From the NCBI GenBank assembly GCA_029844215.1, contig CM056738.1, positions 42,172,388-42,236,387 on the forward strand: 64,000 bases of DNA. Reading direction: 5' to 3'. Position 1 is the stretch's first letter. The number at the start of each line of letters is the position of its first letter. Positions 23,318-35,491 of the stretch are shown here, one piece after another. The notes under the pieces were generated by a model that was given only the letters and a program-made list of their open reading frames with translations, ran no database searches and was not told where the DNA came from. The DNA is from Przewalskia tangutica (taxonomy: Eukaryota; Streptophyta; Magnoliopsida; Solanales; Solanaceae). Both the position numbers and the translations under genes were made by a program.

Positions 23318-23515
23318 CAGATAAGATATTATGAAATTATTGGAGCATAACAATAATACAAGAAGAAAACAAACATCATAGGACAAGTGTTCGTCAAAAC
23401 AATCTTGAAAAATGTAAACTTTTTACTGTAGCAAATAGTGACTTTTTACTGTAGCAATAATGTTGTAATAGTAAAGTTGTCATTTAATGTAGCAACAATA
23501 AAGCAGCCGACTACT

Positions 23516-26068
23516 TGTCACGCCCCAAATTTTCCTAAGTCTTTACTTAGGGCGTGATGGCACCTGGACAATAATTTCCCACCAGGAGCACCATTTAATT
23601 CTCTTTATTTAGAAATTTGAACTTATATTCAAATACGGAGCGATTAATAAAAATAACAATAAAGAAATATGTTTATGACTTTATATGAAAAAAACATAAC
23701 GCGAGCCCATGCTCGTGCAAATATTGTTTCTACATAGACATACTGACAAAGATTATTCTAAGTTGGAAGGGAGATCATTCCACACGCATATCCGAGACAT
23801 TGAACCGACATTCGAACTCGACGAGTACCAAGCCCAAACAATGGACTTGGTATGAAAGAGGCATGGACGATCGCTAGCCTTGACGTGGAGCCTTTCTCTA
23901 TCACCCTTTCCGAAACATGTTAAATAAAGAGTCACTCTACCATCTCAATGAGTGAGAACCTTACTGCAATTCAAAGTAACACCACAATATTCCAAGTCAA
24001 TCACATTATAACGTAATAAGCATATTGCAAAACATATCAAAGTTACAACATCTTTAAATATGCAACAACTCCTCATAGGAAATTCTTGGTTTAACTAACA
24101 CTTCATTTTATCTCGTATTATATGTTAAGACATTCCCCTGCATTTCCACATGTTTATTACATTTATATATTTGTGAACGCGTATTCGCTTTTCATATTTA
24201 TATATAGGTGAACATGTATTCATCTTTCATATTTGTTGCGGCGTGCAACCCGATCCATTATATTTACGTATTTGTGAACACGTATTCACTTTACGTTTTG
24301 TTGCGTGCAACCCGATCCATTATGTTTACGTATTTGTGAATGTGTATTCACTTTACGTTTTGTTGCGGCGTGCAACCCGATCCATTATGTTTACGTATTT
24401 GTGAACGCGTATTCACTTTACGTTTTGTTGCGGCGTGCAACCCGATCCATTATATATTTATATATTTATGTGAACACGTATTCACTTTTCATATTTTTCA
24501 GAAGATCAAATAAATACTATTCTCTTTTCTAACATTCTGTCATTCATACTTGTAACGATTATAACTTTTTAACCATAACTCCAACTAAGGTGTTTCTCAA
24601 GCGGAAACTAAGGTAAGACGGGGATCTTTCACTGTACCAAATTTCATTTAAAACTACTTTGGGTAACTAACACAAATTTATCCTCAAAACAGCCACATGA
24701 AATTTATTTCGGCAGAATATTTATTAAACAACACCCAATCTTAAAATAGTCATAACTCCTAATCTGTAAACCCGTTCAAGCCCAATAAAATCTCAAAACG
24801 ACGAGGACAGAGAGATACACGTCTCCATATGAACCATCCTTTCATATTCTGTACCTTTTGGTACAGTTTTACACTTTTATTCGCTGCCCTTCCTGGATCT
24901 CGATAGATCCGAGGCAGAAACTTTAAACAGCGATAACTCTCAATCCGTAAGTCGGATAGACCCCCGTAAGGTCTCAAAATGTCCAAAACAAAGAGATCTA
25001 GAACTTTCATTTAGCAACAATTTTCATATGCCCCACATATTAGTACAGTTTTACGTTTCAACGTACTTCCCTTCTGGATTCCGACGAATCCGAGGCAGCA
25101 ACTTCAAACTACAATAACTCTCAACTCGTAAGTCCGTTTTAATACATCTTTATATATATCTGTCCGTAACAGAGAGATTTACAACCATGTAAATTTTCAT
25201 ATAATTCTAATAAGTAAAACTCAATAAAAACAGTCTGTAATTATGCCTTTCCGAATTTCGACCAAATCTAAGGCAGGAACTTTGAACTATGATAACTTTC
25301 AAACCGTACGTCCATTTTACCTCATTTTTGGTTCTATATGATCATATTAGAGGGGTGTACAATTCCTCTGAATTTCATCAAATTCTAACAATTATAACTC
25401 AGTGAGAACAGTTCGTAAAGTTCATGACGCAACTAGTTGTCTAAACAATCAAAAGTTCAATATTTCTTTTCAACACTCAATTCTTATTCTAACATGTATT
25501 GAACTAAAAATAAAGGATGTTACCAAGAATTTCTGAGTGAGAAAACTCACCTTGTAAGTGTGAAAAAAATTGTGGTTTGGTTGCTACAACCACCCTTGCT
25601 CCTTAGTGTTCCCTAATTTTCTTGTTCTCCTTCCTCCCTTGATATTTTCTTGATTTTTTTCCTTCTTGTTCACTTGTTTTTTTTCTGATTTTCTAACCTT
25701 TATGTTATGTACCTTGTTTGTGTGTAAATACAATGTATAAATGGAGGAGTTTTCTATAACCTATGGGAGGTGAAAAACCAAAAGATTGAAGGGAAATGAA
25801 AGGGGGGGAAGGGAAGGGGTAAAGGGTGGGACGTGCACCATTCTGCATGCAATTCCTCTTCTTTTTTTTTCTCTTTTTTTTTCTTTTGTTTTTCTTTTGT
25901 TTTTTGTTTTTTTGTTTTTGTTTTCTTATTTTCATTTCATCTATCTATTTATCCAACTTTAACACTAACTCTATCTCATGCAATTTATTCTTTGTTTTCT
26001 TATATATATATATTTTTATTAACCCAACCACAACTATATATTATTATTATTTTTTCCCGGATTTCACA
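23516..26068 (-). mobile_element. 3' LTR of the 10.96-kb Tekay/Del-type element
   Basis: On the plus strand it runs TGTCACGCCCCAAATTTTCC...CCCGGATTTCACA, 2553 bp. It carries a minisatellite at about 24235-24480 with a unit of about 64 bp containing GCGTGCAACCCGATCCATTA. It is nearly identical over long stretches to 31851-34479. TSD CTACT at 23511-23515 and 34480-34484. Confidence 0.9.
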
Positions 26069-26082
26069 TTCTCTCCTCCTTA
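26069..26082 (-). other. Polypurine tract of the Tekay element
   Basis: On the minus strand TAAGGAGGAGAGAA directly abuts the 3' LTR start TGTGAAATCC. A related run with similar flanks occurs near 26180-26195. Confidence 0.75.
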
Positions 26083-26343
26083 AGCAACATTCGTCCTCGA
26101 ATGTGAATAAGGTCGTAACATAATCACATAGACACAATAATGTTTATTGTTATTGTAACACTAATTTGGGGCTTCACATTCTCCCTTCCTTAAGAATCAT
26201 TCGTCCTCGAATGAGAATAAGGTTGTAACACATGCATATAGACACGCAAATGACACACATATGAAGTACTATGTAATGCATTTTTTTTTATTACCTTAGT
26301 CAAATAGGAATGAATATTTGACTTTCATCTCCTCTTCCGCTTC

Positions 26344-27560
26344 CTAGGTGGCTTCCTCTGTGGAGTGATTCTTCCATAGGACTTTCACGGAAGCAATATC
26401 TTTTTTTCTTAGGCGTTGGATCTTTCTATCAAGTATTTCTACCGGAGCCTCTTCATATTGAAGCTCTTTATTAAGAACTATCTCCTGGGGAATGATGACG
26501 TGACTTGGATCGTGCAAGTATTTTCGTAACATTGACACATGAAATACCGGATGCATCGCCTTCCTCTTGTGGAAGTGCTAATTCGTAAGCCACATTCCCA
26601 CTCTTCGCAAGATCTCATATGGCCCAATAAACCTTGGGCTCAATTTCCCTTTCTTACCAAAACGCATCACTCCCTTCATTGGGGACACTTTTAAAAATAC
26701 CTTCTCCCCTCGAATTCAAGATCTCTTTCCGATGATCCGCATAGACTTATGACGACTATGAGTCGTTTTGATCTGCTCCCAATCATCTCAGACCTTATCA
26801 TTTGTTTCTTGAATGACTTCAGTCCGAACGAATAAGGCCTCACCAACCTCGAACCATCCAAGTGGAGACCTACATTTTCGCCCATATAATGCTTCAAACG
26901 GCCATTTGTATGCTAGAGTGAAAACTATTGTTGTAGCGAACTCAATTAGACATAGATGGTCCAACCAAATTTCCCGAAAATCTAACACACAAGATCGCAA
27001 CATACGCCCTCGTGTTTGAATTGTTCGCCACCTTGCCCATCTGCTTCATGCGGGTGGAAAGCCTTGCTTAACTTAACTTTGTCCCGAGACCGCTGGAAAC
27101 TTTGCCAAAAGTGTGAGGTGAACTGGGAACCCTATCTCAAATAATTTGTAAGGGAATCCGTGTAACCGCACAATCTCCTCAAATAAATCTGCATCGTGGT
27201 GCGCGATACGTAGTCTTGACTCAGAAGAAATGGGCTGACTTTGTAAGCCGATCAACAATCACCCAAATGGAATCGCACTTTCTCGAGTTTTCTGTAGACC
27301 GCCATTTAAATCCATATGAATCGCCTCCCATTTCCACATGGGGACTCCAATGTCCTGAAGTAATCCGCCAGTTTTTGATGTTCACTTTCACCGCCGACAT
27401 ATAAGACATCTCCGACAAACTCCGCAACGCCCTCTTCATCCCGCCCCACCGCAATTTGCCTCGAGGTCCTGATACATTTTTGTTGACCACGGATGAATGG
27501 AATATCTTGTATTGTGACCCACATCTAAGATCTTCCTCCTTAGATCCTTTACCTTAGAAC
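26344..27560 (-). pseudogene. Gypsy integrase, frameshifted
   Basis: Reading downward on the minus strand: a catalytic-core phrase 'KCDSIWVIVDRLTKSAHFF' near 27285-27225, the ESRLRIAHHDADLF region (27220-27170), then LDHLCLIEFA and WPFEALYGRKCRSPLGWFE (26960-26850). The C-terminal HPVFHVSMLRKYLHDPSHV and 'VKVLWKNHSTEEATW' (26556-26340) are typical of chromovirus integrases. The enzyme would join element DNA to the chromosome. The core is spread over at least four frames with small deletions, so no intact integrase is made. A clear chromodomain was not confirmed. Confidence 0.8.
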
Positions 27561-27918
27561 ACATAACCTACCCTTATACCGGGCGGTTCCGCCATTATCT
27601 CCCAATGTAAATCGTGAAGGTTTTCCTCGTTGGATCCTCTCCGAAATCCAACAAACTCAGATCCTCAAACCGACTTTCTTTTATTTCGGCTAAGGCGCAT
27701 CGAGGTATCATGTACCACCACCCTACCTTCACCGATCTCGCTTAAGCTAACCCCGAGGTTTCCCAATCTTTGTACCTCCCGAACAATACCTCTTGTATTG
27801 CCAAACGGGCCAAGCTGCCCATTGATCTCCCATCGAGCGCCACCACCACGTTGGCTTTCCCAGGATGGTAAAGAATACTAAGGTCATAATCCTTAAGCAA
27901 CTTTAACCATCTTCTTTG

Positions 27919-28284
27919 TCAGAGATTCAAATCCTTCTGCGTGGTTATGTACTGCAAACTCTTATGATCTGTAAATATATCCACATGCACACCATACAAA
28001 TAATGTCTCCATATTCGTAAGGCAAACACCACCGCAGCTAATTCCAAGTCATGAGTTGGGTAATTCTTCTCATGTATCTTCAATTGTCTAGATGCATACG
28101 CAATAACCTTTCCAAACTGCATCAAGACACATCCTAACCCAACTCTAGAGGCATCGCAATAGACTGTGAACCCTTTCTGTCCGGATGGTAAGGTTAAGAC
28201 TGGTGCAGTAGTCAACAATTCCTTTAGTTTCTGAAAACTTGCCTCATGCTTCTCGACCATCGTACTTAACCGCTTTTGAGTCAA
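27919..28284 (-). pseudogene. Gypsy RNase H domain
   Basis: The 121-codon frame includes APVLTLPSGQKGFTVYCDAS, LGCVLMQFGKVIAYASRQL, THDLELAAVVFAL and IFTDHKSLQY. These carry the DAS aspartate, the glutamate in DLELAA and the TDHKSL aspartate of the RNase H active site. The domain degrades the RNA strand during reverse transcription. It ends at a stop and is separated from RT by a frame change, so it is part of a broken pol. Confidence 0.85.
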
Positions 28285-28355
28285 CCGGTCAAAGGAGCAG
28301 AAGACTAGAAAACCTTTACGAATCTTCTATAATACCCACCAAACCCAAGAAACTT

Positions 28356-28925
28356 CTAACCTCCGGAGTGGTCGGTTTGGCGCTTCTTTACTGCTTCTAT
28401 CTTCTGGGGGTCTACCATAATTCCATGCCTTGACACAACATGGCCCAAAAAGGCTACCTTTTCCAACCAAAATTCACACTTTGAAAATTTAGCATATAGT
28501 TTCTCCTGTTTCAAGACTTGAAGCACTACCCTCAGATGCTCTTCATGTTCTTCAACACTCTTACTATAAATTAGGATATCATTTATTAACACAATCACGA
28601 ACAAATCTAGGAATGGTTTGAAGATTCTGTTCATTAAATCCATAAAAGCTGCTGGGGCATTGGTTAACCCAAAAGACATGACCAAGAACTCATAATGACC
28701 GTATCGGGTTCTAAAGGCTGTTTTGGATATATCATCTGGATTTATTTTCAGCTGGTGATATCCCGAACAGAGATCAATTTTGGAAAAATAGCTAGCTCCC
28801 TGAAGTTGGTCAAAAAGATCATCGATTCTTGGTAATGGGTATCGGTTCTTGATCGTGACCTTGAGTGCCGATAATCGATGCACATTCGAGCGATCCGCCT
28901 TTCTTTTCACAAACAGATCGTGCAC
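28356..28925 (-). pseudogene. Gypsy reverse transcriptase, catalytic Asp lost
   Basis: The 189-codon frame holds most of the RT: NRYPLPRIDDLFDQLQGASY, FSKIDLCSGYHQLKI (first catalytic Asp intact), KTAFRTRYGHYEFLVMSFGL, NAPAAFMDLMN, then FVIVLINDILIYS where the family has F-I-D-D. The first Asp of this pair is Asn, a single G-to-A change that should abolish polymerisation. YAKFSKCEFWL and VAFLGHVVS follow. The upstream 'fingers' are out of frame. An otherwise long, readable RT with a dead active site. Confidence 0.85.
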
Positions 28926-29408
28926 CCAAGGGAAACACTAGGCCTTATAAAGCCTTTATCCGTAAGATCCTTCAATTGTTCTTTTAACTCCTCAATTCAC
29001 CGGGCCATTCGATATAGAGGAATAGAAATGGGTCTTGTACGAATTAACTCTATAACAACTCCACTTCTCTATCCTAGGAAGGCCCGAAGATCTTCAGAAA
29101 ACCTCCTAAAATTTCAACAATAGAACATCATTCATCTGGGATTCCTTTCGTATCCACTATATTAGCCGATATGCATACTCCACTGTGACTTCTCAATAAC
29201 TTTTGAGCCCCAAGGTAGGAAATAAACCGACGAGGATATTCCAATCCTACCCCTTATAACAACTTCGGTTCTCCGAAAAGTTAATCTCACTATCTTTCGT
29301 CGACAATCTAACTCGCATAACATGCCGACAACCAATCCATACCCAAAATGACGTCAAGTCTACTATATCAAGTAGTACTAGGTTCACCATTGTTCCCGCC
29401 ATTCACTT

Positions 29409-29981
29409 CTAATGGAAATTATTTACCACCCGAGAGGCCCAAATCGAGGCCCTCATCGGTGTCATAACCTCAAAAGATTCACTTAAATAAGAAGGTTCTA
29501 CGTGTAAATTCTTAGCAAAGCCCATTGACACATATGAAAATGTAGGGCCGGGATCGTATAATACAAACGCAGGAATACTCGAGACTAGCAAAATACCTGT
29601 GACCACCTCATTAGATGCTTCTGCCTCATTCCACTGGGGCAAAGCGTAGAGCCGATTAGAATTGTTGGGTTGTTGACCTCTTTGACTCTGGCGGGGTTGG
29701 TTTCCGATTTCCAGAGGCACCGTGGTTGCTTCCGACCTCCCGAATAGATTGAGTTTGGGTCCTCTTCGCAATCCTTGACATAGTGGCCCGACTTCCACGC
29801 TTATAACATGTCTTCGCAAGAGCCGACATTCTCCAGTGTGTTTTCTTTGACAAATCTTACAAATTGGTTTGTCACCTCCTGTGTTAGGGTTGATGGCCTT
29901 GTCCTTGCTACCTTGGTAATTAGACCAACTGTGCCCCTTAGGCTTGAAATAAGACTGACCCACAGATTGGTTCGGTCCCAA
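29409..29981 (-). pseudogene. Gypsy gag C-terminus and protease
   Basis: The frame begins in the zinc-knuckle region (CKICQRKHTGEC, residues about 40-51; the remaining Cys is unclear) and passes through a Gln/Asn/Arg-rich linker. It ends in the protease: VTGILLVSSIPAFVLYDPGP and TFSYVSMGFAKNL, where Tekay elements have 'LYDPGATFSYVS'. The D-P-G active-site loop is the family norm. Broken at the C-terminus. Confidence 0.8.
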
Positions 29982-30029
29982 GATCCCTTACTAAACTCCT
30001 CGCTTCGATTTTGACTCGTTAAATGATCC

Positions 30030-30888
30030 CGACGTCCAAATCTCTTCTCGCGAATATTGTCTTTTTGCTTTAGCGAAACCTTCTACCCTCAAATCCATAT
30101 CGACAATCTGAAGATAAGTTCGATCTTTGGATAACACCACCACCTTCTCTGATATGTTCGGTTTAAACCTCTACAAATCGCTTGACTCTATCCATTTCGT
30201 AGGGACGACATGTGTGTTATATGCCGATAACCTCACGAATCGTATCATATTCTTGTACACCGCGTCACCTTGCTTCAATTGTTCAAACTCGTCGAGCGCA
30301 TCCTCGCCAGACAGGCATAAACTTCTCAACGAATGCCGCTCAACCCTTCCCAAGTCATTGGTGGTGACATCGGGGACGATTTTTCCTAAAATTCCTCCAC
30401 CACACCCCGCATCATCCACTAGTCGCGCGCCTACCGTTGACGCCCGCCTCCACGCATCCCAATGTGAACATTAAGTCTTCAACTTCATCGAGAAGACCAT
30501 CGGGTCGGCCTTGGGGTCCTTCCCTGAGTACAGTGGTTCTCTTCTCCTCATAAAATTTGCCCATAGCCTATCGTGCTCGCGGGATTCTACACTCGGCCCG
30601 TGGTGCACGCAATCGGTCCCCGGGCCGTCGTTCTGTTCGGGGCTATGACAGAGACACTAGCGCGGAGAAACCATGTGGAATCACTGCCATTAACTCTATG
30701 AGTCTATCTAGTTTTTGTCCCACCGCTTGGGCCATTTGACTCTCGTTCTCTCCAACATTTTCTCCGACATTTTCTCCGCTCCCTTCAGACACCACTACGT
30801 CAACTGGAGGTACATGAGCTTCGTGATGAACCTCCTCTTGAGCCCCCGGGATTTGTGAATTCACCATTTTCTGTGAAGACAAACACAC
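30030..30888 (-). pseudogene. Gypsy gag N-terminus and capsid, frameshifted
   Basis: Gag begins at about 30864 (MVNSQIPGAQ) with an acidic stretch and MAQAVGQKLDRLIELMA. The capsid is split among frames, with one readable segment at 30419-30171 (VERHSLRSLCLSGEDALDEF, YNTHVVPTKWI). The deletions are short and fall mostly in GC-rich runs. Confidence 0.6.
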
Positions 30889-31835
30889 TCATATTTTAGA
30901 AGACGGAATGTCTATTCTAGCTCCTAAATTTTCTTATAGTTCATAAGCATGCAACACCACAATATGCCAACAAGAAAAATAATTTAATAAAACATATCCT
31001 TTCTTTCTTGTATTCATAGCACTTCATTCATCATATTTTAAAATAACAATGTTATGACTACAATACATCACATCAGGTAAACTCTTCCATTGTGCAACCC
31101 GCTATAGCCCTTGTACTGGAACAGACACCTACTATCACGCGTTCTAAAGGGCTTAACCGCATGATTCGTCTATTCTGCAGGTTGGTATTCAACTCCCTGT
31201 GAACCTTCCTTTTTGCTTCTCTTTCCATATAGTTCATTTTATACCTTACTCCTCTTACATGATGCAGAAATTAGTGCAATGAATTTTCTGTAATATCTTT
31301 TCTTAGCATCCTTGCCTTCTCGAACGCGAATGAAACTTTTCGACTAATTGACTATTATCTGTAGTATGACTCCAATTGGAAAGTTGAAGAAGGTCGGGTC
31401 GTATGAACGCCTTTTCCTTCTAGTTCTAAGCAAATATGTACATAGTACGATTGTGTCATCAATGTACTCATCAAAATCACCTTCTGAGTCCATCTTGCGA
31501 CGCATGAACTCCCTCTGAGCTCTCATTTCCTTTGCCTATTCCATGAGTACTTCCCTTTTTGTTGGAACTCGCCTTATAATCGCCATCTACACAAATCATA
31601 TTAGTCAGTATAACGTTGTACAATCCCCTTTTCTAACCCGTGTGAATGAGGTAGTACGAGAAATCAAGTCTTTTGAAAAGACTCAAGGTAGGCACGAGAA
31701 GAGTACGAAAGAAGGGAAACTTTAGGATGTTATTCCGTTCACTTATTACTAAGGTGGCGCGCACACCGTCGCAATAAGTAACCGTTCAAACACCCAACTC
31801 GAAGGTAACTTCCTAGAATCTCTTAACCTGGTTTA
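30889..31835 (-). other. Leader region between primer site and gag
   Basis: About 950 bp of untranslated element DNA. A 60-codon minus frame at 31344-31526 (MRAQREFMRRK...) has no recognised homology; I regard it as chance or an upstream ORF. Confidence 0.45.
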
Positions 31836-31848
31836 GCTTTGATACCAA
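31836..31848 (-). other. Primer-binding site of the Tekay element
   Basis: On the minus strand TTGGTATCAAAGC, a one-base variant of the tRNA-iMet site, two bases from the 5' LTR. Confidence 0.8.
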
Positions 31849-31850
31849 CT

Positions 31851-34479
31851 TGTCACGCCCCAAATTTTCCTAAGTCTTTACTTAGGGCGTGATGGCACCT
31901 GGACAATAATTTCCCACCAGGAACACCATTTAATTCTCTTTATTTAGAAATTTGAACTTATATTCAAATACGGAGCGATTAATAAAAATAACAATAAAGA
32001 AATATGTTTATGACTTTTTATGAAAAAAACATAACGCGAGCCCATGCTCGTGCAAATATTGTTTCTACATAGACATACTGACAAAGATTATTCTAAGTTG
32101 GAAGGGAGATCATTCCACACGGGCATATCCCGAGACATTGAACCGACATTCGAACTCGACGAGTACCAAGCCCAAACAATGGACTTGGTATGAAAAGAGG
32201 TCATGGACGATCGCTAGCCTTGACGTGGAGCCTTTCCTCTATCACCATTTCCTGAAACATGTTAAATAAAGAGTCAGCCCTACCATCTGGGGCTGAGTGA
32301 GAACCTTACCCTGCAATTCAAAGTAACACCACAATATTCCAAGTGCAATCACATTATAACGTAATAAGCATATTGCAAAAACATACCAGGTTACAACATC
32401 TTTAAATATGCAACAACTCCTCATAGGAAATTCTTGGTTTAACTAACACTTCATTTTATCTCGTATTATACGTTAAGACATTCCCCTGCATTTCCACATG
32501 TTTATTACATTTATATATTTGTGAACGCGTATTCACTTTTCATATTTATATATAGGTGAACATGTATTCATCTTTCATATTTGTTGCGGCGTGCAACCCG
32601 ATCCATTATATTTACGTATTTGTGAACACGTATTCACTTTACGTTTTGTTGCGGCGTGCAACCCGATCCATTATTTTAAATTTATTGTGAAAGGGTTTTC
32701 TCTTTACTATTTGTTGCGGCGTGCAACCCGATCCATTATATTTACGTATTTGTGAACATATATTCACTTTACGTTTTGTTGCGGCGTGCAACCCGATCCA
32801 TTATGTTTACGTATTTGTGAACGCGTATTCACTTTACGCTTTGTTGCGTGCAACCCGATCCATTATATATTTATATATTTATGTGAACACGTATTCACTT
32901 TTCATATTTTTCAGAAGATCAAATAAATACTATTCTCTTTTCTAACATTCTGTCATTCATACTTGTAACGATTATAACTTTTTAACCATAACTCCAACTA
33001 AGGTGTTTCTCAAACGGAAACTAAGGTAAGACGGGGATCTTTCACTGTACCAAATTTCATTTAAAACTACTTTGGGTAACTAACACAAATTTATCCTCAA
33101 AACAGCCACATGAAATTTATTTCGGCAGAATATTTATTAAACAACACCCAATCTTAAAATAGTCATAACTCCTAATCTGTAAACCCGTTCAAGCCCAATA
33201 AAATCTCAAAACGACGAGAACAGAGAGATACACGTCTCCATGTGAACCATCCTTTCATATTCTGTACCATTTGGTACATTTTTACACTTTTATTCGCTGC
33301 CCTTCCTGGATCTCGATAGATCCGAGGCAGAAACTTTAAACAGCGATAACTCTCAATCCGTAAGTCGGATAGACCCCCGTAAGGTCTCAACATGTCCACA
33401 ACAAAGAGATCTAGAACTTTCATTTAGCAACAATTTTCATATTCCCCACATATTAGTACAGTTTTACGTTTCAACGTACTGCCCTTCTGGATTCCGACGA
33501 ATCCGAGACAGCAACTTCAAACTACAATAACTCTCAACTCGTAAGTCCGGTTTAATAAATCTTTATATATATCTGTCCGTAACAGAGAGATTTACAACCA
33601 TGTAAATTTTCATATAATTCTAATAAGTAAAACTCAATAAAAACAGTCCGTAATTATGCCTTTCCGAATTTCGACCAAATCTAAGGCAGGAACTTTGAAC
33701 TATGATAACTTTTAAACCGTACGTCCATTTTACCTCATTTTTGGTTCTATATGATCATATTAGAGGGGTGTACAATTCCTCCGAATTTCATCAAATTCTA
33801 ACAATTATAACTCAGTGAGAACAGTTCGTAAAGTTCATGACGCAACTAGTTGTCTAAACAATCAAAAGTTCAATATTTCTTTTCAACACTCAATTCTTAT
33901 TCTAACATGTATTGAACTAAAAATAAAGGATGTTACCAAGAATTTCTGAGTGAGAAAACTCACCTTGTAAGTGTGAAAAAGATTGTGGTTTGGTTGCTAC
34001 AACCACCCTTGCTCCTTAGTGTTCCCTAATTTTCTTGTTCTCCTTCCTCCCTTGATATTTTCTTGATTTTTTTCCTTCTTGTTCACTTGGTTTTTTCTGA
34101 TTTTCTAACCTTTATGTTATGTACCTTGTTTGTGTGTAAATACAATGTATAAATGGAGGAGTTTTCTATAACCTATGGGAGGTGAAAAACCAAAAGATTG
34201 AAGGGAAATGAAAGGGGGGGAAGGGAAGGGGTAAAGGGTGGGACGTGCACCATTCTGCATGCAATTCCTCTTCTTTTTTTTTTCTCTTTTTTTTCTTTTG
34301 TTTTTCTTTTGTTTTTTGTTTTTTGTTTTTGTTTTCTTATTTTCATTTCATCTATCTATTTATCCAACTTTAACACTAACTCTATCTCATGCAATTTATT
34401 CTTTGTTTTCTTATATATATATATTTTTATTAACCCAACCACAACTATATATTATTATTATTTTTTCCCGGATTTCACA
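31851..34479 (-). mobile_element. 5' LTR of the 10.96-kb Tekay/Del-type element
   Basis: 2629 bp, near-identical to 23516-26068. The minisatellite (about 32585-32900) has one extra, degenerate unit (32674-32715). Several short G/C strings present here are missing in the other LTR. Confidence 0.9.
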
Positions 34480-34795
34480 CTACTGTAGCAATAATTGTAA
34501 TAGTATTGTAGCAAGTTGAGATTATCTATATAAAGAGCTTCATTGTAACCAGAAAGACAATCCGAAATTTCAATAGAAATATATTCTTGAGAAAACTTCG
34601 AATTCTTCACATGTTTAGCTAAAGCCCTTCTTAGTCTATAATCCATATCAACAATGATATCATAATACTAGAGGACAATCACTTTGAAAGCCTATACTTA
34701 AAACCATATTAGTTCATTAATCATATCTTAAAACAAAATTTTAGAGAGTCTGTTGAAAAACTCCCAAGAGCCGAGGCCATTATCCTGTTTCAAGT
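34480..34795 (+). repeat. Continuation of the promoter-module array
   Basis: After the gypsy insertion the array resumes with CTACTGTAGCAATAATTG, the TATATAAAGAG box (34527-34537), the GTAACCAGAAAGACAATCCG leader box and the AAAACTCCCAAGAGCC segment that matches 22063-22080. The array ends near 34795. Confidence 0.6.
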
Positions 34796-34862
34796 GAAAA
34801 ACCGCATATTCCTCCCATTCCAAATTAATTGTCATACTTTGCTTATCAAGAATAAAATTATA

Positions 34863-35122
34863 CTCCCCATTTCATATTAGTTGTCCATGTTACTAAAAAT
34901 ATATGTCTCAAAATACTTATCGATTTATAAAATCAAGATACAATTAATTAAAATTTATCTACTTTATCCTTAACATTAATTATTTTTTAAGTATTTAATA
35001 TTGATTACAGTGCAACTTATTAGGGAGAGATAATGATAATATAGTAAAAATATACTTTTATTTATGATTCCTTAAATGACATGTAAATGGGAAAGTGGAT
35101 AAGTATTATGGAAGTGAGGGAG
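34863..35122. mobile_element. Stowaway-like MITE
   Basis: 260 bp from CTCCCCATTTCATATTAG to a right end that reversed reads CTCCCTCACTTCCATAA; TA at 34861-34862 and 35123-35124. A similar partial terminus (CCTCCCATTCCAAATTAATT) just to the left, 34814-34833, may be an older relative. Confidence 0.65.
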
Positions 35123-35124
35123 TA

Positions 35125-35491
35125 TGAACTTTCACCAACATACTAAAATACATTTTTGAGAAAAGTTGCAACTTATAGTGTTTTGTGTAAAACATTTAAA
35201 TATATAAATTTTAATTACAAAACATTGAATTGATCAAATCTGATTCACAACATAACAACTACTAATTTGGCATGAAAGGAGTATAATTTAAGATCCATGT
35301 AAAAGTAGATAAATGCCGAAAAATCAGTCAATAAATAGCTAACTCCATTTCATAAATATTAGTAAGAGTAAAATAGGATTAAAGCGAGTAGTTTATAAAG
35401 TTTTTTGAAGTCAGGGAAGCTTAGAAGGAAATTTCGACTTCATACTTGACATAGTACAATATCATCCTAATAAAAGTTACAATAAGATAAG
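35125..35491. other. 3' flank of the GT61 gene
   Basis: A+T-rich DNA containing the gene's probable 3' UTR (minus strand below 35492). TAAACTTTATAA-like sequence near 35390-35400 could act in polyadenylation, but no clear AATAAA was picked. Confidence 0.4.

Larger units (their letters stand above)
20178..23515 (+). repeat. Tandem array of promoter/leader/primer-site modules (possible pararetrovirus DNA)
   Basis: Landmarks recur in the same order. A block beginning AAGATAACACATTTCAAGAA occurs at 20265, 21561 and 23282. GGACAAGTGTTCGTCAAAAC-type boxes and clusters of ACTGTAGCA follow, then a TATATAAAGAG-type TATA box, a leader, a TGGTATCAGAGC primer site (two copies) and a short ATG frame (two copies). 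Module spacing is about 1.3 and 1.7 kb; the first lacks roughly 430 bp of leader present in the second. The array is cut at 23515 by a gypsy element and resumes at 34480. A primer site with no TG...CA LTR ends, a TATA box and a leader suggest caulimovirid intergenic DNA, but no viral polymerase is present. Confidence 0.5.
23516..34479 (-). mobile_element. Complete Ty3/gypsy chromovirus (Tekay/Del-like), 10,964 bp
   Basis: Two LTRs (2553 and 2629 bp) and an exact CTACT duplication bound the element, which is inserted in the CTGTAGCA module array. In minus-strand order it has a primer site (31848-31836), a leader, gag, protease, RT, RNase H, integrase and a polypurine tract (26082-26069). All genes carry stops or frameshifts, so it cannot move on its own. 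LTR similarity suggests a fairly recent insertion. Removing it restores the array reading 'CGACTACT/GTAGCAATAATTG' across the site. Confidence 0.9.

Noticed and set aside
20386..23515. CTGTAGCA clusters as a CRISPR-like array
   Set aside because: Plant nuclear DNA, irregular spacing, no uniform spacers or cas genes; these are promoter-block repeats.
25826..26123. Phe-rich open frames after the gypsy LTR end, also at 34198-34519
   Set aside because: Translation of a TTTTC/TTTTG homopyrimidine tract in the LTR, present in both LTRs; no protein features.
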